Shown here: positions 45,315-54,718 of the stretch, one piece after another
How positions within the stretch are numbered: the stretch's first letter is position 1
How the letters are laid out: every line of letters starts with the position of its first letter
Source: Anabaenopsis elenkinii CCIBt3563
GTDB taxonomy: Bacteria; Cyanobacteriota; Cyanobacteriia; Cyanobacteriales; Nostocaceae
NCBI RefSeq assembly: GCF_015245355.1
Contig: NZ_CP063311.1
Coordinates: 2,993,705 to 3,057,704, forward strand
Length of the DNA: 64,000 bases
Direction: 5' to 3'
Position numbers and translations under genes: made by a program
Notes under the pieces: generated by a model
The model's input: the letters and a program-made list of their open reading frames with translations, nothing else
Database searches by the model: none
Told to the model about the DNA's origin: nothing

Positions 45315-47205
45315 AATCATCCTCAAATTCTGATTCATCCATCCAGTCAGATGTAGTCATGGTTACAGGAGAGTCTAATGCATCTCCTGTGACGCGGATA
45401 ATTTGCCCATCAAAGAATTGCGCTAGGCGCTGGGCTGCGCTTTCCACTTCATCAGGCGCCCAATCAGCCAGGGGTGTGGGTATTTGTGGCGTTGACAAGG
45501 TTTGCACCTGAGGTGCAGCGGTGGTTGATTCGGTTTTGGGTGGTGCTGGTTTGGGTGTAGCTGGTGGCGGCGGTGGGTCAGATACTAGTTGATTGTATTT
45601 GGGTACTCTTGCTTGCTGAACGGGAGTATAGTTCTTTGGTTCAGGATTTGTTTTTGTGGAGTTGCTAGTAGAATCCGTTCCTTTTTCCAGAGAAACTTCG
45701 ATTTCCCGCTGAAAAATCTGTTTGAAAGCCGCCTTAATCATCGGTAGATCAGATTTTAGTGCGTCTAACCAAGTACCTTTGACTGCAATACGTGCCAAGT
45801 TACCATTAAACTCTATGATCTGGCACATTTGACCAAGTAAAGCTTTCCGGGAAGGTTTGTGAATATTTACAAGTACCTGTTGCCAAACTTGAGTTAAGTC
45901 ACACTCTGACGGTCTCTCCACTTCCTGATCAGATGAGGGTTTACTAATTTCAATGGTAGGTGGAGCAGTGAAAGGTTCTGGGGTGATAGTCGCTGGGTGA
46001 ACTGCGGGATTCTGATTTGTGGTTTGAGGTACTGGAGGGGTGACCGGATGATCAGTAGTTGCTATAACAGGGGGGTTCACTCGCTCTGGTGTACTGACAG
46101 TTTGGGATTGAATATTGGCACTGGGTAATAATCCTAGTAGTGTCACCTCTAACCACAAACGTGGTTGGGTGGTATTTTTAATTTGTACTTCCGCTGTGCG
46201 GAGATGTTGCTGTCCCTGTAAAATGATACTCATGTCTAGTCGCTGGGCAAATTCAACCAGTGCTATCCAGGTTTGCTGGGTACAGGTAACTAAATCTTGG
46301 CGGTTAGGTGCTGTTTTGGCTATGAGTAAATCCCGATAGCAGGCTGCAAGGTTTTGCAGAATAATTAGGGGTTCCCTTCCACTGTCTAGGATTTTACGGA
46401 TACAATCTAAAACTGCTTCTGGTTGGTTTTGAGCGATCGCCTTCAATAAAGCTAGTAAGTCTTGTTCACTGACTGAACCTACTAAATTCCATACCTTATC
46501 TGGAGTGATTTCACCAGCGAGTAACGCCAATTGATCTAGCAAACTTTCAGCATCTCGTAACCCTCCTTGAGCAATTTGAGCGATCAAGGTGACAGCCTCA
46601 GAAGAAATATGAATATTTTCTTGAGAGGCGATCGCACTTAAATGCTTAACCATAGACTCTAACTGAATACGTCTAAAGTCAAATCTTTGGCAGCGTGAAA
46701 TAATTGTTGGTAATACTCGCTGGGGATCTGTGGTAGCTAGGACGAAAACTACGTGTTTTGGTGGTTCTTCTAATGTTTTGAGTAGGGCGTTAAATGCTGC
46801 CGTACTGAGCATATGACATTCATCGATGACATAAACTTTGTAGCGACACTGTACAGGGGCAAATTGTGCCTTCTCAATCAGTTCACGAATGTTGTCCACA
46901 CCAGTATTGCTAGCCGCGTCAATCTCTATAACATCGAGGGAATAACCCTTGGTGATACCTTGACAAACATCACAGACTCCACAGGGTTCAGCGGTAGGCT
47001 GGGTACTGTTGAGACAATTTAAGGACTTAGCTAGAATCCGGGCGCTGGAAGTTTTCCCCGTACCTCTAGGTCCAGTAAACAGATAGGCTGGGGCTATTTT
47101 AGCTGTGCGAATTGCGTTAGTGAGGGTGGTTGCGATCGCCTCTTGTCCCACTAGTTCAGCAAAACTCTTTGGACGATATTTATGGTGGAGAGGTTCATAA
47201 GCCAT
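45313..47205 (-). CDS. dnaX: DNA polymerase III subunit gamma/tau
   Basis: Clamp-loader ATPase, 630 residues. H-K-Y-R-P-K-S-F-A-E-L-V-G-Q at the N-terminus, Walker A G-P-R-G-T-G-K-T-S-S near 45, the zinc-binding C-G-V-C-D-V-C-Q near 76, D-E-C-H-M-L (Walker B) near 128 and the SRC arginine-finger motif I-S-R-C-Q-R-F-D-F are all present. A proline-rich linker (~370-440) joins to a C-terminal domain, followed by a second proline-rich region and an acidic end. Unlike some cyanobacterial copies there is no intein in the ATPase domain. It is divergent from the 209-residue protein gene. Confidence 0.97.
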   Translation of the reverse strand: MAYEPLHHKYRPKSFAELVGQEAIATTLTNAIRTAKIAPAYLFTGPRGTGKTSSARILAKSLNCLNSTQPTAEPCGVCDVCQGITKGYSLDVIEIDAASNTGVDNIRELIEKAQFAPVQCRYKVYVIDECHMLSTAAFNALLKTLEEPPKHVVFVLATTDPQRVLPTIISRCQRFDFRRIQLESMVKHLSAIASQENIHISSEAVTLIAQIAQGGLRDAESLLDQLALLAGEITPDKVWNLVGSVSEQDLLALLKAIAQNQPEAVLDCIRKILDSGREPLIILQNLAACYRDLLIAKTAPNRQDLVTCTQQTWIALVEFAQRLDMSIILQGQQHLRTAEVQIKNTTQPRLWLEVTLLGLLPSANIQSQTVSTPERVNPPVIATTDHPVTPPVPQTTNQNPAVHPATITPEPFTAPPTIEISKPSSDQEVERPSECDLTQVWQQVLVNIHKPSRKALLGQMCQIIEFNGNLARIAVKGTWLDALKSDLPMIKAAFKQIFQREIEVSLEKGTDSTSNSTKTNPEPKNYTPVQQARVPKYNQLVSDPPPPPATPKPAPPKTESTTAAPQVQTLSTPQIPTPLADWAPDEVESAAQRLAQFFDGQIIRVTGDALDSPVTMTTSDWMDESEFEDD

Positions 47206-47239
47206 GGATAGAAGAGTTAATCGCCTTCAAGTTTGGTTA

Positions 47240-47470
47240 GCATCACCCAGTGGAGTGTGGGATGGAACTATTGTAATGTAACCAGATTCGCCTAATTCCC
47301 CCTTTATAGCCTGGGGATGTAAGGATATCAAGTTTTCGGTGTTTCTTGAGATTTTATGAACACCGAAACACACCGAACACGGGGAAGCAACAAAATCAAG
47401 TTCCATTCCCTTCACCAGGGAATAGTGAGGTTGGGGTAATTTTGTACATGGGTCTTGCATATTTGACACT
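47240..47470. repeat. Possible decayed MITE-like repeat upstream of dnaX
   Basis: A 23-bp stretch (47382-47404, beginning GGGAAGCAACAAAATCAAG) is identical to 26976-26998 inside the 165-bp MITE. ACACCGAACA-type units and a CCCTTCACCAGGGAATAGTGAGG segment also echo MITE interiors. No clean ends or target duplication are visible. Confidence 0.5.
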
Positions 47471-47491
47471 CCCTAGGGCTGGTCTCTAGGC

Positions 47492-47500
47492 TGGTATAAT
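47492..47500 (+). promoter_or_regulatory. Extended -10 promoter for the 209-residue protein gene
   Basis: TGGTATAAT (TG-N-TATAAT, perfect -10 hexamer at 47495-47500) lies 29 bp before the ATG, implying a short leader. No good -35 hexamer stands at the normal spacing. Confidence 0.5.
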
Positions 47501-47529
47501 AATGGTCAACAATACTCAATGGTGTACAA

Positions 47530-48159
47530 ATGCTCAGGCGGTTAATTCAATGGTTGAAGAGTATGATTAGTAGGTGGTTTGGCCGCCAAATAACTCACTC
47601 CGATATGGAAGATCATTTAGTACCAAGGCCAGCCCCACCGCTAACAGATACGGATTTAGAATTTCTGTTCAATGAACTTATAGAAGGTGTTCATCAAGCT
47701 AGAGGAAAAGATTGGGCGCAAAAGTGGCTAGATAATATCGAACATCGTGTTTCTAGTGAACGCTGGATACAGTGGTTACAGCGCTTTGGCGAAAGATTGC
47801 TAGCATCATCTTCAGCAAATAATGAATTAGCAGCTCGCTTAGTGCAGCTGGGTGAGTTGGGTGTTGGTGAAGTGGGAAAAGTTTCCTATGAGCTAGGAAT
47901 GCAGTTGTTGACACGTTTTTCCGGGGAACCAATATGGGAATATGATGGATTGGACGCCTCCAACATAACTGTACCCACCCAGGGAGTAACCCAAACTGTC
48001 ACCCTAGATCAGCTGTTGATCATGTTACAGCAGGATGAGAATTTACGCCAGCAAATTGCCCAGCAACTGACTATTGAAACAGATGATCCACAGTTGATTG
48101 TCCAGGAACTCATTAATCAATATGATGGTTCCAGTCAACCGAATACAGACCGGACTTAA
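47530..48159 (+). CDS. Stand-alone module homologous to the N-terminus of the adjacent TPR-CHAT protein
   Basis: 209 residues. Residues ~38-125 share a clear domain with the next gene's N-terminus: D-L-E-F-L-F, E-G-V-H-Q-A-R-G-K, E-x-R-W-I-Q-W-L, F-G-E-R-L-L, Q-L-G-E-L-G-V-G. The first ~20 residues are basic and hydrophobic (M-L-R-R-L-I-Q-W-L-K). The C-terminal part has a glutamine-rich helix (Q-Q-D-E-N-L-R-Q-Q-I-A-Q-Q). No enzymatic motif is seen. I do not recognise the domain. As a tandem paralogue, it may be a partner, inhibitor or adaptor of the TPR-CHAT protein; this is inference from position and homology. Confidence 0.75.
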   Translation: MLRRLIQWLKSMISRWFGRQITHSDMEDHLVPRPAPPLTDTDLEFLFNELIEGVHQARGKDWAQKWLDNIEHRVSSERWIQWLQRFGERLLASSSANNELAARLVQLGELGVGEVGKVSYELGMQLLTRFSGEPIWEYDGLDASNITVPTQGVTQTVTLDQLLIMLQQDENLRQQIAQQLTIETDDPQLIVQELINQYDGSSQPNTDRT

Positions 48160-48484
48160 GCGGGAATCAGGGGACATGACAAAATTCCCAACCCATTTCA
48201 TAGTAGGCACTTCACTTTTGACCTTTGACTTTTGCTATAATCTGTGGTAAGAAATATGCTCATATCTACTTTCGGATAAGTTTACTTGGGTGCTTCACCC
48301 TGGAAGTGTCCGCACTACCTTTGTCTACAGGCTAACACTGCCTAAATGGAAGCTTTTGATAGATTTATAGCTCTATTTAAATCTTTGTTGCATTTCAATC
48401 TACAGCTATCACAGTTAAAAACTCTTTCACTGATTGAGTGTCAACGGTACAATTTAGCTAAGACCAAATCCAAGAGTGTTACAG
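48160..48484. other. Intergenic region between the paired genes, nothing recognised
   Basis: 325 bases separate the 209-residue gene from the TPR-CHAT gene. I found no terminator, repeat or clear promoter, so the two may be expressed separately or together. Confidence 0.45.
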
Positions 48485-51400
48485 ATGCTCACGCAGCTAT
48501 TCCAGGCGCTTAACCAGTTTTTCAAGCACCCCATTAATCACAAGTCCAGTCCATCCTTCAAGACTGCAGGGGTATCTCAGGTAGCACAACCACTACCTGA
48601 GCTAACTAATGCGGATCTAGAATTTTTATTTACCCAGTTATTGGAAGGTGTACAGCAAGGACGAGGAAAACAATGGGCGATTGAGTATCTACAACGCATG
48701 GAGAATCGTATCAGTGTTGAACGCTGGATAAATTGGTTGGTGATGTTTGGCGAAAAGTTGCTGTTATCACCACAGGCCAATCGTCAATTAGCAACACAGA
48801 TGATACAACTAGGGCAACTGGGAATTGGCAAGGTTAGTGAACTGGCTGACGAAATTGGTATCCGCTTGTTAACGGGACAATGGGGTGAACATGACACACA
48901 CAGAGAAACTAGAAACTTCGTATTAAATATGCCACTAGACTCTGGAGGAAAAGAGTTAATCCCTAACCAGGGGGGAGGGTTGTGGGATTCTCATAGCTGG
49001 GGTGGCCAAGCCATAGATACAGAATATCAGGTGACAGGAGCAACAAGCCTTGATTCTCCTTCAGAAATATTGACTGAGAATACCACCGAAGTAACTTTGG
49101 AATATACAAATCAAGAAACTCCAATTACAGCACCAAATCTGCTCACCCCATTTGAGAAAGATGTAATCATCCCCAATTTAAGGGCAATATTCTGGGACTC
49201 AGAAAAAGAAAAACCTGAGATTGTCCAATCAGACATAGGAGGGGCAGGATTATCTTATCCTGAAAGGTGGCAACAGTTATTGGCGAATTTAGATCCAAAT
49301 GTAGCGCACACCTTAAATGAGTTGTTCGTGAGGTTGAATGAGAATATCAATTTAGTCCAACAGCTAACAGATTATCTCTCACCGGCTATTATTGCTGATG
49401 CCGATGATTTACAAGCGCAAGAGTACTTCTATCAAGGTCTTCAGCAAGCGAAAATGGGTGATTTGGGAGGAGCGGTAGTTTCTTATAATCAAGCGATAGC
49501 AATCAACCCTGATGCTTTTGAATATTGGTTTAACAAGGGTTTAACTTTATTTCATTTAGAAGATTTTGCAGAAGCCATCGCCTCTTATGACCAAGCCATA
49601 GCATTAAAACCTAATCACTACAAATCTTGGTACAATCGCGGTGTGACTTTAGGTGAATTAGGAAAATTTGAAGCCGCCATCGCCTCCTTTAATCAAGCTA
49701 TAGAAATTCAGCCCCAAAATCCAGAGGCATGGTCTGGTAAAGGTTTAGCCTTGCTAAAATTAGGACAAATTGGCGAGTCTATTTGTAGTTATGACCAAGC
49801 CCTGGATTTAGAACCACAAGACCAACACAACTGGTATTATCGAGGTATAGCCTTGGGTATAGATGAGAAATATCTAGAGGCGATAAACTCTTACGACAAA
49901 GCCATCGCCATTCAACGGGATTTCCATGAGGCCTGGATTGACCGAGGGGTAGTATTATTTAATTTGGGAAATTGGCAGCAAGCAGTGGCCTCTTGGGATC
50001 AAGCACTTGCGACTCAACCAGATTTATACTTAGCGTGGTATAATCGGGGTATTGCCTTGGAAAAGTTGGGAAACATACAAGAAGCGATCGCCTCCTATGA
50101 CCAAGCCATAACTGTCAAACCCGACTTTCACTTAGCTTGGTATAACCAAGGGCTAGCGCTGTTTTATTTAGCAAAATTTGCCAAAGCCATTATTTCTTAC
50201 GACCACGCCTTAGAATTTCAACCTGACTACTGGGAAGCTTGGATTGGTCGGGCCAAGACTGTAGGTTATTTACCTCCCCAGCTACCGTTAGAGTGCTGCA
50301 CGGGGATCGCCAAACAAAATCCCAGCTTACAGCGGGGCGGTTATGAGGGTACACTAGCTAGCTTGGAAGAAGGGTTGAAACATATTCAGCCGGATACTCA
50401 TCCAGAAGGTTGGGGGAGATTGCATATAGAAAGAGGTAATACCTACTACGATTTAGGCAAGAAATTGCCCAGAAATCGTTATTATTGGTCTGAAGCCATA
50501 GGTGAATACAATCAAGCGCTGTTAACCTTAACAACACCAGAGTTTAGCGAGTTGCATTTAGAGGTGTTGCAGTCTCTAATTACAACATATTTAAATTTAG
50601 GTCAAACAACACAAGCACAAGAATTACAGGAACAAGCCACAGATTTACTAACAAAATTACTCCTTGCACCAACTCGTTCTCATGAGAGTAGAAAACAAAT
50701 AGCCCTCAAATTTGCGGGAATTGCTCAATTAGGAGTTGATTTAGCCGTAGAGTGCGGTGAGTTAGTACAAGCTTGGGAAATTGCAGAACAGGGTAAAAAT
50801 TCTTGTTTAAATTGGCTATCATTTGATTCCCATAAACCGAGTTATACACACTACTACACTTGTGTTCAACAACTCCTCAACCCCCACACTGCAATTATTT
50901 ACTGGCATATTAGCCCAGTGGCGTTACACACCTTCATTATTAAATATCAGGCGCCATCACCCATTCTAGTTTTTACACCCATACAAGATGTAGTCACAGG
51001 AGACTTAGAGGCCAAGGGTCAGCTTGTCGATGAAGTACCTTTAGCTGAATCTATAAGACGCTTAATTCAATTTGAACATTGGCTGGAAGATTGGTATCAC
51101 TCATACCAAGACTATCTTAGTCTAGGGGCAGACCAAGATAGCAAGAGCAATCATGTTTGGCGAGTGGATATGACACAAAAGCTGTGGGAACTCCAAAATA
51201 TTCTCCAGATTTCCACAGTTATACAAGAACTCCAAGATATCACCCAACTGATTTTAATTCCCCACCGCGACTTACATCGGTTACCTCTCCATGCCCTTTT
51301 TTCTACTTCTTCGCCTTCCCAGGAAGAATTAACCAGTAATTTTACCATTAGCTATTTGCCCAGTGTACAAACAGGTTTGTCTGTTAAAGCTCACAGTATA

Positions 51401-52123
51401 TCGCCATTGCTGCATCCCATCTTCCTTGGTGTTGATTCCAGTAACAGGACAAATTATTCCGCTCTAAAATTTGCGAAGTTGGAAGCTGAAATTATTAGTA
51501 AAATGTTTAATAACTCCCAAATTATCCAGGGAGTTAATGCTACTAAAAATATAGTAGCAAATGCTGTATTTAACAAAAGTATTTTTCATTTTCTAGGAAG
51601 TGTTATCAACCATTATAATCAGCCGAAAACATCTGAGTTGGTATTAGGAGATGAGGAGAAAATCACCTTACAAGAAATCCGTGAGCAAAATTTAAATAGT
51701 TATCAATTGGTTACTCTTGCGGGTGGTGAAACTGCGGTAACTAAAAACCAGAATATAAAGAGCGAATATGTGGATTTAGGTAGTAGTTTTATCTGTGGAG
51801 GAGTACCCTACGTGGTAAGTACCCTATGGACTGTAGAATCATCTGCTAGAGCTTTGGTGATGATTGAGTTCTATAGAAGACTACAAATGAATAAATCCCC
51901 AGTGACTGCTTTAACGGAAGCAACATTATGGTTGAAAGAACTGACTGGGGATGATTTGAAGCAATGGTATGAAGACTTACAAAATAATCTTGATGGTGAT
52001 CAATTAACAGTTAAGCTCGATTTAGAAACTTTATATAAAACTGTTGAAACTGCGCCCGATGAAAAAGCTTACAGTCATCCTTACTATTGGGCAGGATACA
52101 CGATTAAGGGTGTTGTGATTTAA
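48485..52123 (+). CDS. TPR-CHAT protein with a degenerate CHAT active site
   Basis: 1212 residues. The N-terminal module (~40-130) is shared with the preceding gene. A ~170-residue linker follows, then about eight and a half TPR units (~312-590; repeated A-W-Y-N-R-G and A-I-A-S-Y-D-Q-A-I). A helical region follows, and a CHAT (caspase HetF-associated) domain covers ~900-1212, ending in Y-Y-W-A-G-Y-T. CHAT proteases use a His (in H-F-x-T-H-G) and a Cys (in S-A-C-E-T-G). Here the first motif reads H-F-L-G-S (H1035 to S1039) and the second A-G-G-E-T (1079-1083), so His is replaced by Ser and Cys by Gly. The rest (G-V-P-Y-V-V-S-T-L-W) is intact. It is probably a non-proteolytic scaffold or sensor. 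ATG 48485 is chosen over GTG 48476. Confidence 0.88.
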   Translation: MLTQLFQALNQFFKHPINHKSSPSFKTAGVSQVAQPLPELTNADLEFLFTQLLEGVQQGRGKQWAIEYLQRMENRISVERWINWLVMFGEKLLLSPQANRQLATQMIQLGQLGIGKVSELADEIGIRLLTGQWGEHDTHRETRNFVLNMPLDSGGKELIPNQGGGLWDSHSWGGQAIDTEYQVTGATSLDSPSEILTENTTEVTLEYTNQETPITAPNLLTPFEKDVIIPNLRAIFWDSEKEKPEIVQSDIGGAGLSYPERWQQLLANLDPNVAHTLNELFVRLNENINLVQQLTDYLSPAIIADADDLQAQEYFYQGLQQAKMGDLGGAVVSYNQAIAINPDAFEYWFNKGLTLFHLEDFAEAIASYDQAIALKPNHYKSWYNRGVTLGELGKFEAAIASFNQAIEIQPQNPEAWSGKGLALLKLGQIGESICSYDQALDLEPQDQHNWYYRGIALGIDEKYLEAINSYDKAIAIQRDFHEAWIDRGVVLFNLGNWQQAVASWDQALATQPDLYLAWYNRGIALEKLGNIQEAIASYDQAITVKPDFHLAWYNQGLALFYLAKFAKAIISYDHALEFQPDYWEAWIGRAKTVGYLPPQLPLECCTGIAKQNPSLQRGGYEGTLASLEEGLKHIQPDTHPEGWGRLHIERGNTYYDLGKKLPRNRYYWSEAIGEYNQALLTLTTPEFSELHLEVLQSLITTYLNLGQTTQAQELQEQATDLLTKLLLAPTRSHESRKQIALKFAGIAQLGVDLAVECGELVQAWEIAEQGKNSCLNWLSFDSHKPSYTHYYTCVQQLLNPHTAIIYWHISPVALHTFIIKYQAPSPILVFTPIQDVVTGDLEAKGQLVDEVPLAESIRRLIQFEHWLEDWYHSYQDYLSLGADQDSKSNHVWRVDMTQKLWELQNILQISTVIQELQDITQLILIPHRDLHRLPLHALFSTSSPSQEELTSNFTISYLPSVQTGLSVKAHSISPLLHPIFLGVDSSNRTNYSALKFAKLEAEIISKMFNNSQIIQGVNATKNIVANAVFNKSIFHFLGSVINHYNQPKTSELVLGDEEKITLQEIREQNLNSYQLVTLAGGETAVTKNQNIKSEYVDLGSSFICGGVPYVVSTLWTVESSARALVMIEFYRRLQMNKSPVTALTEATLWLKELTGDDLKQWYEDLQNNLDGDQLTVKLDLETLYKTVETAPDEKAYSHPYYWAGYTIKGVVI

Positions 52124-52175
52124 AGAAATCCTTCTGAAGAGTGGGGAAATATCTTTGGTTATTCCCCACAAGCTA

Positions 52176-52511
52176 TTAAGCACTTTGAGCCTGACTATGA
52201 CTACTCATCTGGCGCTTTTGCCACATAATGGCGGCAAAATTACTCAGCATACAGCTAATTGCTAGGGATAGCAATATATAAGTAGGTAACATGACCACGC
52301 CAATCATGAACCAAGTAAATACATGGAATACCATCGCCAAGGCGAAAATGCTAGAAATTGTCGCAGATTTCCACACTTGATGTGTTGGGCGACGCAATAC
52401 TGTGAGGATGATGGTCAGTAAGCAGGAAATCAAGTTGGCTGGTACTAGAAATGCACAAATGCTGATGCAATTTTCACGGGAGAATTCAGCTAAGGCGTTG
52501 AAATCAAGCAT
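52176..52511 (-). CDS. Small hydrophobic membrane protein, unknown
   Basis: 111 residues with about three hydrophobic helices (I-C-A-F-L-V-P-A-N-L-I-S-C-L-L, I-S-S-I-F-A-L-A-M-V-F-H-V-F and V-M-L-P-T-Y-I-L-L-S-L-A-I-S) and a short hydrophilic C-terminus rich in Met, Ser and Gln. No motif identifies a function. It is convergent with the TPR-CHAT gene and separated from it by 52 bp. Confidence 0.65.
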   Translation of the reverse strand: MLDFNALAEFSRENCISICAFLVPANLISCLLTIILTVLRRPTHQVWKSATISSIFALAMVFHVFTWFMIGVVMLPTYILLSLAISCMLSNFAAIMWQKRQMSSHSQAQSA

Positions 52512-52855
52512 TAATTTGGTGGTATTAATGTCAACGTCTTAAAAATAAGAAATTAACGTATTTTTAGACATTTGAATTTATATTAGCATATGCCTGCAGT
52601 AATCAATCCAGTCATGTAACATAATTTAAACTATTGCGGGGATGGATATCGATAGGAATAAGTTACTCTGTTTTTTTGACTAGAATAATGTTCGGCGACA
52701 CTTGCATGAGTCCTGAAACATCATTTTCTCCCTCAGCAACACCAAAATTTCAATTATTTTGAAACAGGCGAAAATTTTATTACAAAAGGTTAAGTATACA
52801 TGGGGTAGTCAAACATCACTTTATGATTATGCTCAAAGAATTCTGGATGTAAGAG
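52512..52855. other. Divergent intergenic region, nothing recognised
   Basis: 344 AT-rich bases. I see no RNA gene or repeat, and no persuasive promoter. Confidence 0.5.
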
Positions 52856-53818
52856 ATGGGTGATTCCTTAAGAACACTTTGCGATCGCAAATACGCTATC
52901 CTCGGAACTGGTGCTTTAGGTGGGTTTTATGGAGCTAAATTGCAACAAGCGGGTTGCGATGTCCACTTTTTGCTCAGGAGTGATTACGAACACGTAAGCA
53001 AATCTGGTTTATTTATTGAATCCAAAGACGGTGATTTTATCCTGCCCCAAGTTAACGCCTATAATGATGTGGAACAGATGCCACAATGTGATGTAGTAAT
53101 AGTAGCACTCAAGACAACTCAAAACTATTTACTACCGAAATTACTACCACCCTTGGTAAAAGATAGTGGCGTAGTATTGGTATTGCAGAATGGATTGGGT
53201 GTAGAAGAGGAGATTTTCCAAATAGTCAGGAATGTTCAAGTAATCGGTGGATTATGTTTTCTGTGTTCCAATAAAGTAGAAGCTGGACATATTCGTCACT
53301 TAGATTATGGAAAAATTACTTTGGGAGAATATACCCTTGAATATGATCCTGCTCCCATAACAGGAAGAATACAAGACATTGCTAATGACTTTCAAGCTGC
53401 TGGTATCCCCATTGAATTAGCTACGGACTTACTGCTAGCACGTTGGCAAAAACTGGTATGGAATATACCCTACAATGGACTCTCAGTTATTCTCAATGCT
53501 AGAACAGATGAATTAATGAGAGATCCTAGCACCCGGATATTAGTTGAACAATTAATGCGTGAAGTAGCAGCTGGGGCGAGAAGTTCAGGACGAGTTATCC
53601 CTGATAGCTTCATTCAAACCATGCTAAATTATACTGTCAAAATGAAGCCCTACCGTACCAGCATGAAAATTGACTATGATCAAGGGCGACCCTTAGAGGT
53701 AGAGGCAATTTTTGGTAACCCATTACGAAAAGCCCAAGCAGCTGGTATCAATTTACCACAGATTAACTGTATGTATCATCAACTAAAATTTTTGAATCAA
53801 AGAAATTGCATTGCTTAA
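52856..53818 (+). CDS. 2-dehydropantoate 2-reductase-like protein (putative)
   Basis: A 320-residue NAD(P)-dependent reductase of the ApbA/PanE family. The Rossmann motif A-I-L-G-T-G-A-L-G-G-F-Y-G is at residue ~14, with V-V-I-V-A-L-K-T-T-Q near 83 and V-L-Q-N-G-L-G near 108. The C-terminal helical domain has W-Q-K-L-V-W-N-I-P-Y-N and the catalytic-type P-Y-R-T-S-M-K-I-D-Y-D-Q-G-R-P-L-E-V-E-A. The family includes ketopantoate reductase of coenzyme A synthesis; cyanobacterial copies with slightly altered motifs are usually called putative, so the substrate is not certain. It is monocistronic. Confidence 0.88.
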   Translation: MGDSLRTLCDRKYAILGTGALGGFYGAKLQQAGCDVHFLLRSDYEHVSKSGLFIESKDGDFILPQVNAYNDVEQMPQCDVVIVALKTTQNYLLPKLLPPLVKDSGVVLVLQNGLGVEEEIFQIVRNVQVIGGLCFLCSNKVEAGHIRHLDYGKITLGEYTLEYDPAPITGRIQDIANDFQAAGIPIELATDLLLARWQKLVWNIPYNGLSVILNARTDELMRDPSTRILVEQLMREVAAGARSSGRVIPDSFIQTMLNYTVKMKPYRTSMKIDYDQGRPLEVEAIFGNPLRKAQAAGINLPQINCMYHQLKFLNQRNCIA

Positions 53819-54028
53819 TCTAATTTTCTAGGGATGATGATTCTAGCAGCATTGCCTATCTATTCAACTTAGAATCGAAATTATCAGAAATATTGAACTT
53901 AATGTAAATAAAACTTTTGTAGCAATACTTCAAACTAATGCTAGTGTTCTATTGCAGTTTGTAAATATTTTTTGGGGGTGGTGAGATTATTCCTTTAGAC
54001 TGAATTTCAACAGGAGAACATTAGAGCA

Positions 54029-54355
54029 ATGCAGATGCATTCAATGAATTTCATGTGCCACGAATTTGTAGTTTGTCTATCCTTTCTTGCTTGTATTGCA
54101 GGTCTGTTATTACTTTGGGATACCAAACAGCAAAAAGATGACCTAGAAGTAACAGAGAAAATTCTCTTAAGAATGAGCTTTTCTTACTGGCTAGTTTACT
54201 GTTTGGCTTTTGGTTTGGAGAAGTTGATTTTACCTGACTGGGAAACGGCGCTCATGTCTGTGAAAATAACCATTGCTTTGTCATATTTTCTGACTTTTTC
54301 TTGTGTCGTGAGTTTGCCATTACACAAGTTCTCAGTCCGCCGCGTGGAAGAATAG
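54029..54355 (+). CDS. Small membrane protein, unknown
   Basis: 108 residues with three hydrophobic segments (F-V-V-C-L-S-F-L-A-C-I-A-G-L-L-L-L, F-S-Y-W-L-V-Y-C-L-A-F-G-L and I-T-I-A-L-S-Y-F-L-T-F-S-C-V-V). AGGAG lies about 12 bases before ATG 54029 and 18 before a second in-frame ATG at 54035. No family recognised. Its 3' neighbour on the other strand is the DUF2103 gene. Confidence 0.6.
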   Translation: MQMHSMNFMCHEFVVCLSFLACIAGLLLLWDTKQQKDDLEVTEKILLRMSFSYWLVYCLAFGLEKLILPDWETALMSVKITIALSYFLTFSCVVSLPLHKFSVRRVEE

Positions 54356-54389
54356 GTAATAGTTAACAATGGACTATGAAAACAATGGA

Positions 54390-54713
54390 CTATGAAGCTG
54401 ATTTAGTTTTCATGGCGATCGCAATGGTATCTTTAAATTTATCCTGATCTAAAGTGGTCAGGATAAAAACCTCTTGTACAGTTTTACCCTGACGCGCTAT
54501 AACCTTATAACCACCGCGAATAGGGACAGATACACGCAGTTGCATTTTGGGACAGTGACCTTTAGAGCGCGCAATCACACCAGGGGTGACAGTTTGAATC
54601 CCATCCTGCTGACACAGACGTTCTAAAATTGGGATGAGACCAGAAATATGAGTTGAGTGATTCCAGACTAATCTGCCATCTTTAACAGAGGAGTATTTGG
54701 GGGTTTTACCCAT
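54390..54713 (-). CDS. DUF2103 protein (predicted metal-binding)
   Basis: 107 residues. Y-S-S-V-K-D-G-R-L-V-W-N-H-S-T-H-I-S-G-L and V-I-A-R-S-K-G-H-C-P-K fit the DUF2103 family, predicted to bind metal through His/Cys. The ATG at 54713 is 5 bases after the clpS stop, so the two genes are almost certainly one transcript. A longer in-frame reading would start inside clpS and is not supported. The function is unknown; the tight pairing with clpS suggests a link to protein turnover (inference). Confidence 0.8.
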   Translation of the reverse strand: MGKTPKYSSVKDGRLVWNHSTHISGLIPILERLCQQDGIQTVTPGVIARSKGHCPKMQLRVSVPIRGGYKVIARQGKTVQEVFILTTLDQDKFKDTIAIAMKTKSAS

Positions 54714-54718
54714 GATAA

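Noticed and set aside
45313..47205. Intein in dnaX, known from some cyanobacteria
   Set aside because: The ATPase domain is continuous through Walker A, zinc finger, Walker B and SRC motifs, and the length of 630 is normal.
47227..47469. 80-codon minus-strand frame upstream of dnaX
   Set aside because: It overlaps the decayed MITE-like repeat and looks like repeat-derived low-complexity translation.
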